DNA of 22,735 nucleotides from CAYYAQ01 sp964469555 (GCA_964469555.1 CAYYAQ010000085.1:1-22735); one strand, 5' to 3'; positions 1-8,834 are shown, counted from the stretch's first letter. The notes: generated from the letters alone by a model not told the origin. Made by a program: numbers and translations.

Positions 1-55
1 CGGTGGAGAGACCGAGGGTGAAGAGCGCGGCGAGCACCGCACTCCGGCTCAGCAT
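1..55 (-). CDS. N-terminus of a secreted protein, cut by the window edge
   Basis: Only the first 18 codons are present, read leftwards from an ATG at 55-53. They encode MLSRSAVLAALFTLGLST, a short positive start followed by a hydrophobic run, which is a typical Sec signal peptide core. No cleavage site or mature domain is visible, so function cannot be named. It lies about 100 bases downstream of the stop of the next minus-strand gene, with a hairpin in between, so it is probably a separate transcription unit. No clear Shine-Dalgarno sequence precedes the ATG. The call rests on composition and the open frame to the edge. Confidence 0.55.
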   Translation of the reverse strand, partial: MLSRSAVLAALFTLGLST

Positions 56-112
56 GAATGTTCGAGATCGTGGCACCCGCACGCCGGGATAGCATAGCCC
101 GTGGCGAGGCGG

Positions 113-141
113 TCCGTGCTCCCGCGGTGGGGGAGCACGGA
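113..141 (-). terminator. Perfect 11-bp hairpin downstream of the secreted-protein gene
   Basis: TCCGTGCTCCC at 113-123 pairs without mismatch with GGGAGCACGGA at 131-141 around a 7-base loop. It lies just after the stop at 157 of the minus-strand gene and before the next minus-strand start at 55, the expected place for a terminator. No T-run follows on either strand, so it may be a Rho-dependent end, an mRNA-stabilising stem or another site. Confidence 0.45.
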
Positions 142-156
142 GCCTTTCGGTCCGGT

Positions 157-1317
157 CTAGGTTCCGACATCGATCTTGATGCCCGGAGTGAAGGAGACCC
201 CTTCCTTGGCACCCGAGTCGCGCTGCAGAACCTGCACGTATATGGTGCCTGCCGAGTTGGGCACGGTCAGCGGGAGCTGCAGTTCATGCGTGTGGACATA
301 GGGTGTAGCTGGTGCCGGCATCGGAAGCGGCATGGACATCAAGGGATTCACGAGCAACACGCCAGAGAGAAAGGCCACGTTGACTGGAAGGCCGAGAAGG
401 AGCATGGCGTTGCTGGCGCTGTCCTGAGAATTCTCGGCGGACAAGATGATCGAGGTGCCCATCTTGGGATGACCGCTGAGTCTGATGGCCGGCGAGCACT
501 TCGAACCGCCGAGGAACGGCTGCTTGTTCGTGCCGGGCGTGCCCATGCCGTAGTACGTCGCCCGCGCGACGCCTGGCGTGGCGGTGACGTCGCGGATCTG
601 GATCATGTTGCATATCCCCCTGGTCTCCTTGAGCGGAGGCGTCGTGCTGGTATCCAGGTGCTGCTGGTAGTTGGTGAAGGTCTGGATCCCATTCGCAGCC
701 GCCGTGAAGTTGCCGATCGCGAACTCGCCCTTGGCCGTGTTGTTTGATGTCAGGAACATGCCGCCCTTGCCTTCTCGACCGCCTTGACCGTCATCCCATT
801 CGTTCGTTCGGCCGCCACTGTCGGCGAACCAGATCTGGATCAGGTAATCGTTGCCCGGCGTCAGGCCTTCGATCGAGCAAACCGTGGTCGCCGGGTACGT
901 GGGGCTCTTGTGTCGTCCGTGCCCGAGCCCGGCCTTGTATTCCCCTTCGGTTGGCGTGGGCGCACCCATGCCGGCAGCCCGGTTGAACGGCATCTTGAGG
1001 GTGTAGCCGCCGCTCTTCAGATCGGGCCAGTACATCTGGCTGCGGATGACCGCTCCTCCGCGCACCAGGATCTTCTTCGTCCAGTGGGCACGATCGGCCT
1101 GGAAGTGCACGCCGTTGATGACCGTCTCACAGACTTCCGGGCCGAGGTTGGCTGCGATGCACAACTCGCCTGTCTTGTTGACATCGTTTGCGTCCTTGAC
1201 GGCGAACGGCAACGGGAGCCAGGCGATGCGACCGGCGGTGGTCTGTGCCGGTGTCGAGGCGGTAGCGAAGAAGGCCGCGGTCAGGGCGGTTACGATGAAG
1301 GTGGGTTGTATATGCAT
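157..1317 (-). CDS. Secreted protein of unknown function
   Basis: The start is taken at the ATG at 1317, because a signal peptide (MHIQPTFIVTALTAAFFATA, then STPAQ) begins there. An in-frame start at 1353 would put 12 polar residues in front of it. The mature protein of about 360 residues has no recognised catalytic motif. Its middle contains GLTPGNDYLIQIWFAD, which resembles beta-sandwich carbohydrate- or ligand-binding folds. The C-terminus (IYVQVLQRDSGA and a terminal beta-strand) matches a style of C-terminal module seen in many planctomycete exported proteins, and resembles a gene tail at 21612-21752. Predicted location is the cell surface or periplasm. It is transcribed on its own, followed by the hairpin at 113-141. 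No specific function is claimed. Confidence 0.8.
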   Translation of the reverse strand: MHIQPTFIVTALTAAFFATASTPAQTTAGRIAWLPLPFAVKDANDVNKTGELCIAANLGPEVCETVINGVHFQADRAHWTKKILVRGGAVIRSQMYWPDLKSGGYTLKMPFNRAAGMGAPTPTEGEYKAGLGHGRHKSPTYPATTVCSIEGLTPGNDYLIQIWFADSGGRTNEWDDGQGGREGKGGMFLTSNNTAKGEFAIGNFTAAANGIQTFTNYQQHLDTSTTPPLKETRGICNMIQIRDVTATPGVARATYYGMGTPGTNKQPFLGGSKCSPAIRLSGHPKMGTSIILSAENSQDSASNAMLLLGLPVNVAFLSGVLLVNPLMSMPLPMPAPATPYVHTHELQLPLTVPNSAGTIYVQVLQRDSGAKEGVSFTPGIKIDVGT

Positions 1318-1512
1318 TGATTTTGGTGCGCGGTTGGAAGCATGGTCTGGCAAAGGCGAGCGACGTCGATGGTAGCGTAAGCGACGTTTCGTCGGAGTTT
1401 TTTGGTGCTCAGCGAAAACGGCGCGCCGCGCAGGTTAGTTCCGCATTGTGGGAGTTCGCGTCCCCCGTTTCCGGTTCACCATCAAGAGTCGCGCGATGCC
1501 TTCAGCTTGAAC

Positions 1513-2985
1513 TCACTTCCCGGGGATTTCGTTTACGGTGTAATACGCCTTGGCGTGCAACAGCGATCGACCGTCCGCGGCCCGCAGACCCGCGAGATCG
1601 AACTCGTGAACGTGACCTTGCACCATGCCTTCGACCACGATGCGTGCGCTCATGCGATTGAGCGCCACGACAACCCGCTTGACCTTCGGGTTGGACGGGT
1701 CGACCTCGGGGCTGCCGTAGCCTTGCCGGTAGATGTGCGTGTAGGCGAGCAGTTGATACGTCCCGGGCTTCTCGGCCGTCGCCGGCGCGATCGGCGCTGT
1801 GAACTTCAGATGGAAGCCATCGGGTCGAATGCTGATCCGCTCGATCTCGAATGGTGTCACGCCGGTCCACTCCAGGCGTTCGAGCACGAACTTCCGACTA
1901 CCGCGTACTGGCCAACCGCGGTTCGTGCCTCCCGTGACGAGATAGCCATTCGGGGAGATTTCGAGCGAAAGGAGGCCCGTGCTGAATCCCTCGCGGAACG
2001 GATAGCACGCGCCCTGCCACACGCCGTTGATCTTCTCGGTCGTCGCGCGCATCACGATGCTCAAACTGTAGTCGCCGATGAAGATCTGGTCTTTGAAGGG
2101 GCCGAACTTGCCTCCCGTGCGATCCACCCGGAAGCCGGAGATCGACTGCCCCATCTTCCGGTAGGGGAACACGACGGCGTAAGGCACAAGCTCTTTCACA
2201 CGCTTGGCTTCGATGTGCAGGCGCGACCGCGTCTGCGGTTCGATCGGCTTGGTCAGAGCCGGCGCGAATTCGTACGCTGGAAAGCTGACCGGGTGGCCCA
2301 TGAAACCGCCGGGCTTCAGGTGCTTGAGAGAGCACGAACCGTTCCAGGGCCCCTGGCTCTCTGCGTAGAACATCACTCCGTGTTCGTTCGGCGCGACACC
2401 GCCGGCGCTGCGAATACCGCTCGCGATAGGGGTCGCTTTGCCCTCCGGCGAGATCTTGAATGCCCAGCCCCGGAACTTGGCCTTGTAGTGGTAGGAGCTC
2501 GACAGGCCGAGCACGATCCAGATGTTGCCCTCCGGGTCCGGTTGTGAGCCCCATGAGAACTCGTGGTAGTGCTGGAACCCCCACGCGTCGCTCAGCGTCC
2601 GGAATCGATCGGCGCGACCGTCGCCGTTCTTGTCGGTGATCTTGGTGACCTCGGTCTGCTGCGTCACGTAGAACGCGCCGTCGCGGTACCCGAGTCCAAG
2701 AACTTCGTCGAGGCCGCTCGCGAACTTCTGCAACCTCACCTCGGGGACTTTTTGGAACGCGCCGGCGATGATGAAGATCTCGCCGCGCCGCGTGCCGACC
2801 GCGAGTCGTCCGTCCGGGAGCATGCACATGCTGCCTGCCTCCAGCGCGAGATCGCGTGGGATCTGGAGGTCGACGATGCGGTAGTACTTCGCCTCCTCCT
2901 GCATGGTCCCCCAGGTGTCGCCGAGTTCTTGTGCGCCGAGTGCAGTCGAGAACGCCAGTGTGATGAATAGTGCTCGGTGTATCAC
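1513..2985 (-). CDS. Secreted beta-propeller protein, 'membrane-bound dehydrogenase'/sorbosone dehydrogenase-like
   Basis: The 490-residue product starts with a signal peptide (MIHRALFITLAFSTALGAQ). About residues 30-330 form repeats of the soluble glucose/sorbosone dehydrogenase-like propeller, with phrases such as SMCMLPDGRLAVGTRRGEIF, VTKITDKNGDGRADRF and PDPEGNIWIVLG. About residues 345-485 form a C-terminal domain (TPFEIERISIRPDGFHLKF, YGSPEVD) usual in planctomycete and verrucomicrobial proteins of this type, where it is often fused or adjacent to a haem-binding module. The start is GTG at 2985; its GTGA overlaps the stop of the upstream cytochrome gene by 4 bases, so the two are translationally coupled. 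The likely role is periplasmic oxidation of a sugar or alcohol with electrons passed to the cytochrome. The substrate and cofactor are not visible from the sequence. Confidence 0.82.
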   Translation of the reverse strand: MIHRALFITLAFSTALGAQELGDTWGTMQEEAKYYRIVDLQIPRDLALEAGSMCMLPDGRLAVGTRRGEIFIIAGAFQKVPEVRLQKFASGLDEVLGLGYRDGAFYVTQQTEVTKITDKNGDGRADRFRTLSDAWGFQHYHEFSWGSQPDPEGNIWIVLGLSSSYHYKAKFRGWAFKISPEGKATPIASGIRSAGGVAPNEHGVMFYAESQGPWNGSCSLKHLKPGGFMGHPVSFPAYEFAPALTKPIEPQTRSRLHIEAKRVKELVPYAVVFPYRKMGQSISGFRVDRTGGKFGPFKDQIFIGDYSLSIVMRATTEKINGVWQGACYPFREGFSTGLLSLEISPNGYLVTGGTNRGWPVRGSRKFVLERLEWTGVTPFEIERISIRPDGFHLKFTAPIAPATAEKPGTYQLLAYTHIYRQGYGSPEVDPSNPKVKRVVVALNRMSARIVVEGMVQGHVHEFDLAGLRAADGRSLLHAKAYYTVNEIPGK

Positions 2986-5702
2986 TTCTTCCCCTCCCTC
3001 TTCGCGTAGTCGACTACGAGTTCGGTCTTGCCGCGTGCTATGGCGATGGCCATCACGACCTCCTTGCTGGGCTTGTCGCTGACCAACGTGTCGCGAATCA
3101 GGAAACCGTCCGGCGGGACGCGCAACTCCAGGAACCTGCCGACGTGAATCACTCCCTGCCCGACGGATTCGATCTTCTTGTCCAGCGCGGCGCGGAAGTA
3201 CAGGGTCTTGGCCTTGTCACTCACGAACGTGAGCTTGCGCCGCAGGATCGCTCGACCGTTCGCATCTGCTCGCACCGCGGTGGGCGCGTCGAAGATCTTC
3301 ACGCCTTCACATTCGTATTCGAAGGCCGGCCGCCGGGTGGCGTCCAGTTCGTAGCCACGAAACTCGTGCTGAAGCTCGCGGCGCGTCTTGGTCGGCCACG
3401 GCACCTCGCGGTCCTTCAGGGACGCGAACGTCGGTCCCTTCGGCAACATGACCCTCTCACGTTCCTTGATTCCCACCTGGCCACTCCCCTGGCCGTTCCA
3501 CACTCCTCCTGGATCGATGAATTTTCCCCACCAGATCTGGTTGAGGGCGAGGGTCTCGGCGTCGAACGTGTAGCTGATCTTCTCGGGAAACCCGACGCAG
3601 ATGCCGCGCTTGCCGGTGTTCTGCGTACTGCGGCGCAGCATCACCGTTTCGTCTTTCACCACGATCTCCATCGAAGGGCGCGACAGCCCGCGGGGCGCGC
3701 GCACGTTGCGGCCCTTCGCCAGGTAGTCCCAGAGGCTATTGATCTGAGCCAAGGTGTCTCCACCGGCGATGTCCTTGCGCGTGGAGACGCCTCCCGGAAA
3801 GAACAGCGGCATGATCGTGTCGCTTCGGAAGCGGACCGGGTTGATCATGTAGTGGTAGAACCAGTCCTTCTTGAGCCGCTGCGTCGTGGTCTCGATGAGG
3901 TCGACCGAGATCATCGTCGACGAGCTGCGCCCGGCGAACTGGTGGCACGCGATGCAGTTCATGCCCTTGTCCCCGGCGAGCTGGGATCCGATGTCGCGAA
4001 TGGCCTTGGCTTTCTTGCGGTCCTTCGGAGGAGGAGCGAGCTTCACGGGCGGGAGCTTGTCGTTTTCGCCGAACAGCGTCGCGAGCCGCGCCGTGTTCGC
4101 GCGCCCGAAACCGGGCATTCGCGTCTTCATCGTTGGGCGAATCGACTGGCCGTGGGCGAGGGTGTTGGCCAGCCAATCAGCCTGCAACTTCGCGCCGACA
4201 CCGGTGAGCGGCGGGGGGATGCGCGAAGACGGTCCGAGGTTCTCGCCGATGCTCTGGAAGTAATCGTTGCGGAGTTCGCTGACTCCACCGACCTCGCCGC
4301 GCTGGTGACAGGCCACGCAACGGAACGTGACGATGTGCTTTTGAATCTCCTGCTCGGGAGTCAACTCGACAGCATCCCTCGCGAGCACCGTGCGAATGTC
4401 CTTCGCCTGCTCTGGCAAGAGGACGTATCGGGGTCCCTTGCCGCCTTTGGACAGGCAGCCCTTCACGAGATCGAGGTCTCGCATCGCGGTGCGCGGTGGC
4501 GCGGACCCCACGCCCGGCATCGAGTGGCACCGGACGCAGTCGAGCTTGGTGAAGAATGCCTTGCCCAGTTCGACGACCTTCGGGTCGAGCCGCAGCGGTT
4601 TGCGGGCTTGCGGCTTGACCTTGTGTGCCGAGAAGGCCGCGGCGGGGATCGTGTGCCTGATCATTCCCGGCCCCGACCACGAGAGGTTGAGTTTGCGATC
4701 TCCTCTGATGTGCAGATACGTCAGCTCGATCGCGTGGCGTCCTGCTGCGAGTTCCGTGGTCGCGTGCTCGGTCCCGCCGGCTTTGATCGACAAGAGCGGC
4801 GCGCCGCCGATCTGCAGGGAGCCGACCGCATCGCACGAGAGTTCGAGCGTGTACTTGCCGGCGGCCTCAACGCGGACGAAACCCTCGTAGCGGATCGCGA
4901 AGTCGTCGCGGTACGACGTGAAGCGGGAGAGATCGAGGTCGTCGACGACTCCGCTCCGAACCTCCTTGCCGCTCAGCCGCTTCAGCCCTTCGTGCATCGA
5001 ACCGAGATAGAGCGTGTACTTCAGTCGCGCGGACACGCTCGAGCTCTCGAGCAAGTAGTTGGCGAGGTCCGCGGTCTCTCGCGGCGTCAACTTGAAGTGC
5101 GGCATGCGTCCAGACCTTCTCACGGCGAGAGGATCCCCGAGGAACGTCGTCAGGCTCGCGACGCTGTACTTGCGTTCCAACCGACCGAGCGGTACCGAGT
5201 CCGCCATCCTGATCTCCTGCCCCTTGTCATCGCGTGCCGCGTGGCATGCCACGCATCCGATGCTGTGAAACAGATCCCGCCCGCGGCGGGCGGCGACGAG
5301 ATCGGGAGCGGTGGGCGTGAATCGCTGCGTGGAACGCGAAACGAGGAACTGGGTCAGCGCCGTGACCGCGGCGTCACGATCGATCTTGTTGAGGACCCCC
5401 AGCACGTGCGGCATCGTCGTGCCGGGTTTCGTGCCCTGCGGATCGTGGAGGAACGCCGCGATGTACTTCGGGTCGAGGCGGCGCCCGACGGCCGCGAGGT
5501 CGGGGGCGGTGCGGGTCGTCAGCCGCGACGCGAGCGTGCCGGCGGCGTGGCAACTCGCGCAACCGAGTTCTCCCAACGCGACGAGACCACGCACCTTCGC
5601 ATCGAGTCCCTTTTGATTCACGCCGGGAATCGCATGATGGGGGGTTTGTGAGACGGCAGTCGTCACGAGCAGGCCGAGCGCGAACGGGATACGGGAGATC
5701 AT
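2982..5702 (-). CDS. Secreted five-haem c-type cytochrome with PA14-like insert
   Basis: The product has 906 residues. A signal peptide (MISRIPFALGLLVTTAVSQ) fixes the start at 5702; the frame stays open to 6260, but that extension overlaps the glycosyltransferase gene and is not protein-like. Five CxxCH haem sites are seen: 48-52, 150-154, 389-393, 462-466 and 583-587. MP pairs (TTMP, GRMP, TRMP, TIMP) could give the distal methionine ligands. About residues 228-355 form a PA14-like beta domain (YTLELSCDAVGSLQIGG, GRHAIELTYLH, LNLSWSGPG) between the second and third haem sites, suggesting carbohydrate or surface binding. The C-terminal 250 residues carry no haem motif. It is coupled by a 4-base overlap to the propeller dehydrogenase downstream, so a periplasmic electron-transfer pair is likely. 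Confidence 0.88.
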   Translation of the reverse strand: MISRIPFALGLLVTTAVSQTPHHAIPGVNQKGLDAKVRGLVALGELGCASCHAAGTLASRLTTRTAPDLAAVGRRLDPKYIAAFLHDPQGTKPGTTMPHVLGVLNKIDRDAAVTALTQFLVSRSTQRFTPTAPDLVAARRGRDLFHSIGCVACHAARDDKGQEIRMADSVPLGRLERKYSVASLTTFLGDPLAVRRSGRMPHFKLTPRETADLANYLLESSSVSARLKYTLYLGSMHEGLKRLSGKEVRSGVVDDLDLSRFTSYRDDFAIRYEGFVRVEAAGKYTLELSCDAVGSLQIGGAPLLSIKAGGTEHATTELAAGRHAIELTYLHIRGDRKLNLSWSGPGMIRHTIPAAAFSAHKVKPQARKPLRLDPKVVELGKAFFTKLDCVRCHSMPGVGSAPPRTAMRDLDLVKGCLSKGGKGPRYVLLPEQAKDIRTVLARDAVELTPEQEIQKHIVTFRCVACHQRGEVGGVSELRNDYFQSIGENLGPSSRIPPPLTGVGAKLQADWLANTLAHGQSIRPTMKTRMPGFGRANTARLATLFGENDKLPPVKLAPPPKDRKKAKAIRDIGSQLAGDKGMNCIACHQFAGRSSSTMISVDLIETTTQRLKKDWFYHYMINPVRFRSDTIMPLFFPGGVSTRKDIAGGDTLAQINSLWDYLAKGRNVRAPRGLSRPSMEIVVKDETVMLRRSTQNTGKRGICVGFPEKISYTFDAETLALNQIWWGKFIDPGGVWNGQGSGQVGIKERERVMLPKGPTFASLKDREVPWPTKTRRELQHEFRGYELDATRRPAFEYECEGVKIFDAPTAVRADANGRAILRRKLTFVSDKAKTLYFRAALDKKIESVGQGVIHVGRFLELRVPPDGFLIRDTLVSDKPSKEVVMAIAIARGKTELVVDYAKREGKK
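2991..2998 (-). promoter_or_regulatory. Strong ribosome binding site fixing a GTG start
   Basis: On the minus strand GGGAGGGG sits 5 bases before the GTG at 2985, inside the 3' end of the cytochrome gene. It supports the GTG start that overlaps the cytochrome stop codon. Confidence 0.6.
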
Positions 5703-5809
5703 GAGTGGGTGGTGGCGCGATCCAGAGGACGCAGCGAGCGCAGCGTAGGCGCTGTGATCGAATCCGCCACTCCTCCCGCCCGAAGTTCGTAGCGATCGAA
5801 AAGCCTGAC

Positions 5810-6577
5810 CTACTCGTACCCCAACTCGCGCGCCTTCGCCGCCGGATCCTCGAGTCGCTGCGCCGGTTCGGGTCGTGTCAGCATCGAATCCCTCACGTGG
5901 CGCGCGAAGAAACGCATCCGGTCCTGGATCCTCGTGGGCAACCCCACCGTGCACGTCGGGATCGGCATGCGCCCGCGCCACTTCTGGCTGAGGTAGCGGT
6001 GGGCCTGCCAGTAGATCGACGGGAGGCGGCGGACTGGCGAACTGTTGTGGATGACGGGGCCTGGGAACACGAGCGTATTCATGCCGCAATCGAGCGCCGT
6101 CTGCACGATGTCCGTGCCGTAGAGGTGGAAGCCCGGGAGGGACTCGTCGAACCGCAACCTGTCGTCGCGCTTCACCACGATTACGAGCTCGTCGAGAGAT
6201 ACGGTCGTTTGGGGGGTCTCCACGCGGGAGTCGAGTTCTCGCTGCAAGCCAGTGGACCACACCTGACCGACGTGCTCCGCGGATTCACGGACACCGTAGA
6301 CGCCGAGCACCCCCCAGTCGGTGCCCTCTTCTTCGATCGTCGACACGCAACTCATCAACCGCTCGTCCCAGCCGCGGGGCAGGTAGACGTCCTGGTGGGC
6401 GAGTACGATGACGTCCGCGTCGATCGCGTCCATGCCGGTGTTGTACGCGGACGAGCAGGTCGCGTGGCCTTCCTCGGTCTGCAGCGGGATCTGCCCTTCC
6501 GCGATCATCGGGGACCGGAGGAGGTTTTGTTCGAGCACGTCGTGCTTGTTCACCGCTGCGACGACACCGAGTTTCAC
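5810..6577 (-). CDS. StrF-like family 2 glycosyltransferase
   Basis: With the GTG start at 6577 the product has 255 residues. The N-terminus (KLGVVAAVN), SSAYNTGMDAIDADVIVLAHQDVY at about 42-65 (the metal/nucleotide-binding strand, HQD in place of the usual DxD) and WDERL fit the StrF-like GT2 subfamily, related to a streptomycin-cluster protein. Later features (FHLYGTDIVQTAL and a C-terminal basic region) also fit that fold. No signal peptide or membrane helix is seen, so it should be cytosolic. GGAG lies 7 bases before the GTG, and this start leaves 13 bases after the aminotransferase stop. An in-frame start at 6625 would overlap that gene. It is the last gene of the arm GNAT - aminotransferase - glycosyltransferase. 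Donor and acceptor sugars are unknown. Confidence 0.8.
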   Translation of the reverse strand: MKLGVVAAVNKHDVLEQNLLRSPMIAEGQIPLQTEEGHATCSSAYNTGMDAIDADVIVLAHQDVYLPRGWDERLMSCVSTIEEEGTDWGVLGVYGVRESAEHVGQVWSTGLQRELDSRVETPQTTVSLDELVIVVKRDDRLRFDESLPGFHLYGTDIVQTALDCGMNTLVFPGPVIHNSSPVRRLPSIYWQAHRYLSQKWRGRMPIPTCTVGLPTRIQDRMRFFARHVRDSMLTRPEPAQRLEDPAAKARELGYE

Positions 6578-6584
6578 GCCAAGA

Positions 6585-6588
6585 CTCC
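6585..6588 (-). promoter_or_regulatory. Shine-Dalgarno choosing the GTG start of the StrF-like transferase
   Basis: GGAG on the minus strand lies 7 bases before GTG 6577. It favours this start over the upstream in-frame codon at 6625, which lies inside the aminotransferase gene. Confidence 0.4.
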
Positions 6589-6590
6589 GA

Positions 6591-7865
6591 TCAGAGAATG
6601 GTCTCCGACCCGACGCCAGTCTCACCGAACCGCGGACCCTGCAGTCGCAGTTGCATTTCGGCGTGGCGCTTGATCTCGACCTTGTTGTCGGCGGTGAACT
6701 TGATGATGCCGCAGATCGTGCGGATGTCCTGCAGGGTCACGCTCGTTCCTGTCGGCAAGATCAACACGCGACCTGCCAACCACTCCGTGTTCGGAAGGAT
6801 GAGCCCCGCGTTGGGGAAGTAGGAGCGGTATGGCTCCATACGGTGACAGCCGGGGTAGAAGTAACGGCGCGCGAGCACGTTCTCTGCGTGCAGGATCGCG
6901 AGCACCTCGTCCCGGCTCAGACCCAGTACGTCCTCGTCGATCTCGACGACGATGTACTGGTAGTTGTTCTTCTCGTCCGGGTTGTAATCGACGAGTTCGA
7001 TCCCGGGCGTGCCGCCGAGCAGGGTGCGATACTCCGCGTGCATGCGACGGTTTGATTCTGTGAGGTCCGCGAGATGGTCCAGGCCAACCAGTCCGACGGC
7101 CGCGGAGATCTCGTTCATCTTGCCGTTCCGACCGACGTGCTCGACGCGGTCGTAGCCGGTGAACCCGAAGTTCTTCATCAGCATTAGCTTTCTCGCGAGC
7201 TCGCCGTCGTTCGTGGCGACGGCACCGCCTTCGAGCGTGTGGAAGAATTTCGTCGCGTGGAAGCTGAACACCTCGGCATCGCCGAATCCACCGATCAGCT
7301 TGCCCTGGTGCGAGCACGAGAATGCGTGTGCTGCGTCGAACAGCAACTTGAGGTTGTGGCGGTTCGCGATCTCCTGAAGTGCCTCGACGTCGCAGGGCCG
7401 GCCCCACAGGTGCACGGCGAGGATCGCCGTCGTGTTTGGCGTGATGAGCTTCTCGACCGCTGCGGGATCGATGTTGTGCGTCTTCGGGTCGATGTCGCAG
7501 AACACGGGGGTGATGTGTTGCCACTGCAGGGAGTGGGGAGTCGCGATGAACGTGAACGATGGCACGATCACTTCACCCTCGAGGTTCGCGGCGCGGGTTA
7601 CGATCTCCAGCGCGGTGGTGCCGTTGTTCATGACGACGCAGTGCTTCACTCCGAGGATCTCGGCGAGGCGAGATTGCAATTCATTCACGCACGGCCCGGC
7701 GTTGCTCAGCCACTTGCGGTCGAGGACCCCCTCGATTCGGCACATCAGCTCCTTGCGATTGGGGATCGTCGGTTGGCCGACGTAGACGAGGTCGTCGAAG
7801 GCCGGTTTGGAACCGAAGATCGCAAGTTCGGAGACTGACGTCTTGCTCTCGGCTGTCGTCTTCAT
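6591..7865 (-). CDS. DegT/DnrJ/EryC1/StrS sugar aminotransferase
   Basis: The 424-residue product is a PLP-dependent aminotransferase of the nucleotide-sugar type. NNGTTALEIV (about 80-89) binds the PLP phosphate, LLFDAAHAF places Asp177 against the pyridine nitrogen, and SFHATKFFHTLEGG contains the PLP-binding Lys206. Enzymes of this family transfer an amino group, usually from glutamate, to a keto-sugar attached to dTDP, UDP or GDP. The C-terminal 40 residues after the usual family end (KFTADNKVEIKRHAEMQL onward) look like an extra tail. It starts 9 bases after the GNAT stop and is followed after 13 bases by the glycosyltransferase, so the three are one operon. The exact sugar (a 3-amino or 4-amino deoxyhexose, for example) cannot be told; no dehydratase making the keto-sugar is in the window. 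Confidence 0.92.
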   Translation of the reverse strand: MKTTAESKTSVSELAIFGSKPAFDDLVYVGQPTIPNRKELMCRIEGVLDRKWLSNAGPCVNELQSRLAEILGVKHCVVMNNGTTALEIVTRAANLEGEVIVPSFTFIATPHSLQWQHITPVFCDIDPKTHNIDPAAVEKLITPNTTAILAVHLWGRPCDVEALQEIANRHNLKLLFDAAHAFSCSHQGKLIGGFGDAEVFSFHATKFFHTLEGGAVATNDGELARKLMLMKNFGFTGYDRVEHVGRNGKMNEISAAVGLVGLDHLADLTESNRRMHAEYRTLLGGTPGIELVDYNPDEKNNYQYIVVEIDEDVLGLSRDEVLAILHAENVLARRYFYPGCHRMEPYRSYFPNAGLILPNTEWLAGRVLILPTGTSVTLQDIRTICGIIKFTADNKVEIKRHAEMQLRLQGPRFGETGVGSETIL

Positions 7866-7874
7866 GGCGTGATG

Positions 7875-8834
7875 TCAGCTGAACTCCCCGCCTCGATAGG
7901 CCGGGAAATACGGTGATTCCACAGCCGAGCGTCTAATGCTCAGCTGATCGTAGGTGGATCGGTCGAGGATTCTCCCGCACAAATAGGCGGTCCTCGTTTC
8001 GGTAGACCATCCTTTCTTGAAACGGCTCAGACCATCGACCCCGTCGCCGGACAGTCCCGCGCTCGCGCCCAGGCTCAGCCATTTGAGTTCGCTGGAGAAC
8101 TTCTCGATGGCGGTCCAAAAGATTGCGAAGGAGGCTTTCAGATCGTAGCCCTTCTCGGTGTATGCGGCGAGGTGGTAGTAGCCGCGTGACCCCTGACTGT
8201 ACCACAAAACCATCCCGACGGTTTCGTCGCCCGCTCTCGCCCGGAACATCGTCATCCCTGGAGTGTCAAGTTGTGCGGCAAAGCTGTCGTGGGAGAACGC
8301 CGAGACGCCGGTGATCTCGTGGCGCGCAATGAGGTTCTCGTAGAGGCCGTGCCAAACGTCTACGAGCGTCGCCGGCTGGTCGACGACGTCCACGGTGAGG
8401 TTCTTCAGCGCCTTGCGCACGTTGCGACGATGCGTCGAGCCCACGAACTCGGCCGGGTCCTGTTCGAGGTCGACGACGAAGTGCTGTTTGAACGGGCGGC
8501 AGAGATCAGGGAACAGGCCCTTCAGCTCCTCGGTGTCGTAGTCGCCGAACGGATCGAGGACCATCGAAATGCTGACCGGAGCCCTGGCATCGGACTCGGG
8601 CAGCGCCGCGAGTTCTTCGAGGTCCTTCGCCAATCCCGACCAGTTGCCGCACGAGAAGATCGGGTAGCAGCCCATGAGGTCGGTGTGACCTGCGCCGGCG
8701 ATCTCTCGCTCGAGGACCCAGCCGGTGCACGCGTGCATTTTCCGCGGCCTTCCAAACTCCCGCAGCGCGGCAGCGTAGTTGGCATGAGCATACCCCGTGG
8801 GGCCAATCGACATCGATTTGGGTTCGCTGAGCAC
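7875..8834 (-). CDS. FemAB/BioF2-like GNAT acyl- or aminoacyltransferase
   Basis: The product has 319 residues from a GTG at 8834; an ATG at 8813 is an equally possible start and no strong Shine-Dalgarno marks either. STHRRNVRKAL (about 133-143), MTMFRARAGDETVGMVLWY (194-212), GYYHLAAYTEKGYDLKAS (218-235) and GLSRFKKGWS (268-277) match the double-GNAT fold of FemAB-like/BioF2-like transferases. FemAB proteins add aminoacyl groups to peptidoglycan precursors; relatives in polysaccharide loci acylate amino sugars. It heads the minus-strand arm, divergent from the carrier protein and ligase genes. A donor in the form of an acyl- or aminoacyl-carrier protein is therefore an attractive inference, as is the aminotransferase product as acceptor. 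Neither is shown by the sequence. No signal peptide is seen, so it should be cytosolic. Confidence 0.78.
   Translation of the reverse strand: MLSEPKSMSIGPTGYAHANYAAALREFGRPRKMHACTGWVLEREIAGAGHTDLMGCYPIFSCGNWSGLAKDLEELAALPESDARAPVSISMVLDPFGDYDTEELKGLFPDLCRPFKQHFVVDLEQDPAEFVGSTHRRNVRKALKNLTVDVVDQPATLVDVWHGLYENLIARHEITGVSAFSHDSFAAQLDTPGMTMFRARAGDETVGMVLWYSQGSRGYYHLAAYTEKGYDLKASFAIFWTAIEKFSSELKWLSLGASAGLSGDGVDGLSRFKKGWSTETRTAYLCGRILDRSTYDQLSIRRSAVESPYFPAYRGGEFS

Noticed and set aside
784..1375. Plus-strand frames opposite the first secreted-protein gene
   Set aside because: They run antisense to a gene with a clear signal peptide, and their translations lack motifs and have biased composition.
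2970..5651. Very long plus-strand open frame (893 codons) opposite the cytochrome gene
   Set aside because: It is antisense to a gene with signal peptide, five haem motifs and a PA14-like domain. Its translation is arginine-rich low-complexity sequence without any motif, as expected from GC-rich antisense DNA.
5703..6260. N-terminal extension of the cytochrome by 186 residues
   Set aside because: It overlaps the StrF-like glycosyltransferase on the same strand and would hide the clear signal peptide starting at 5702.
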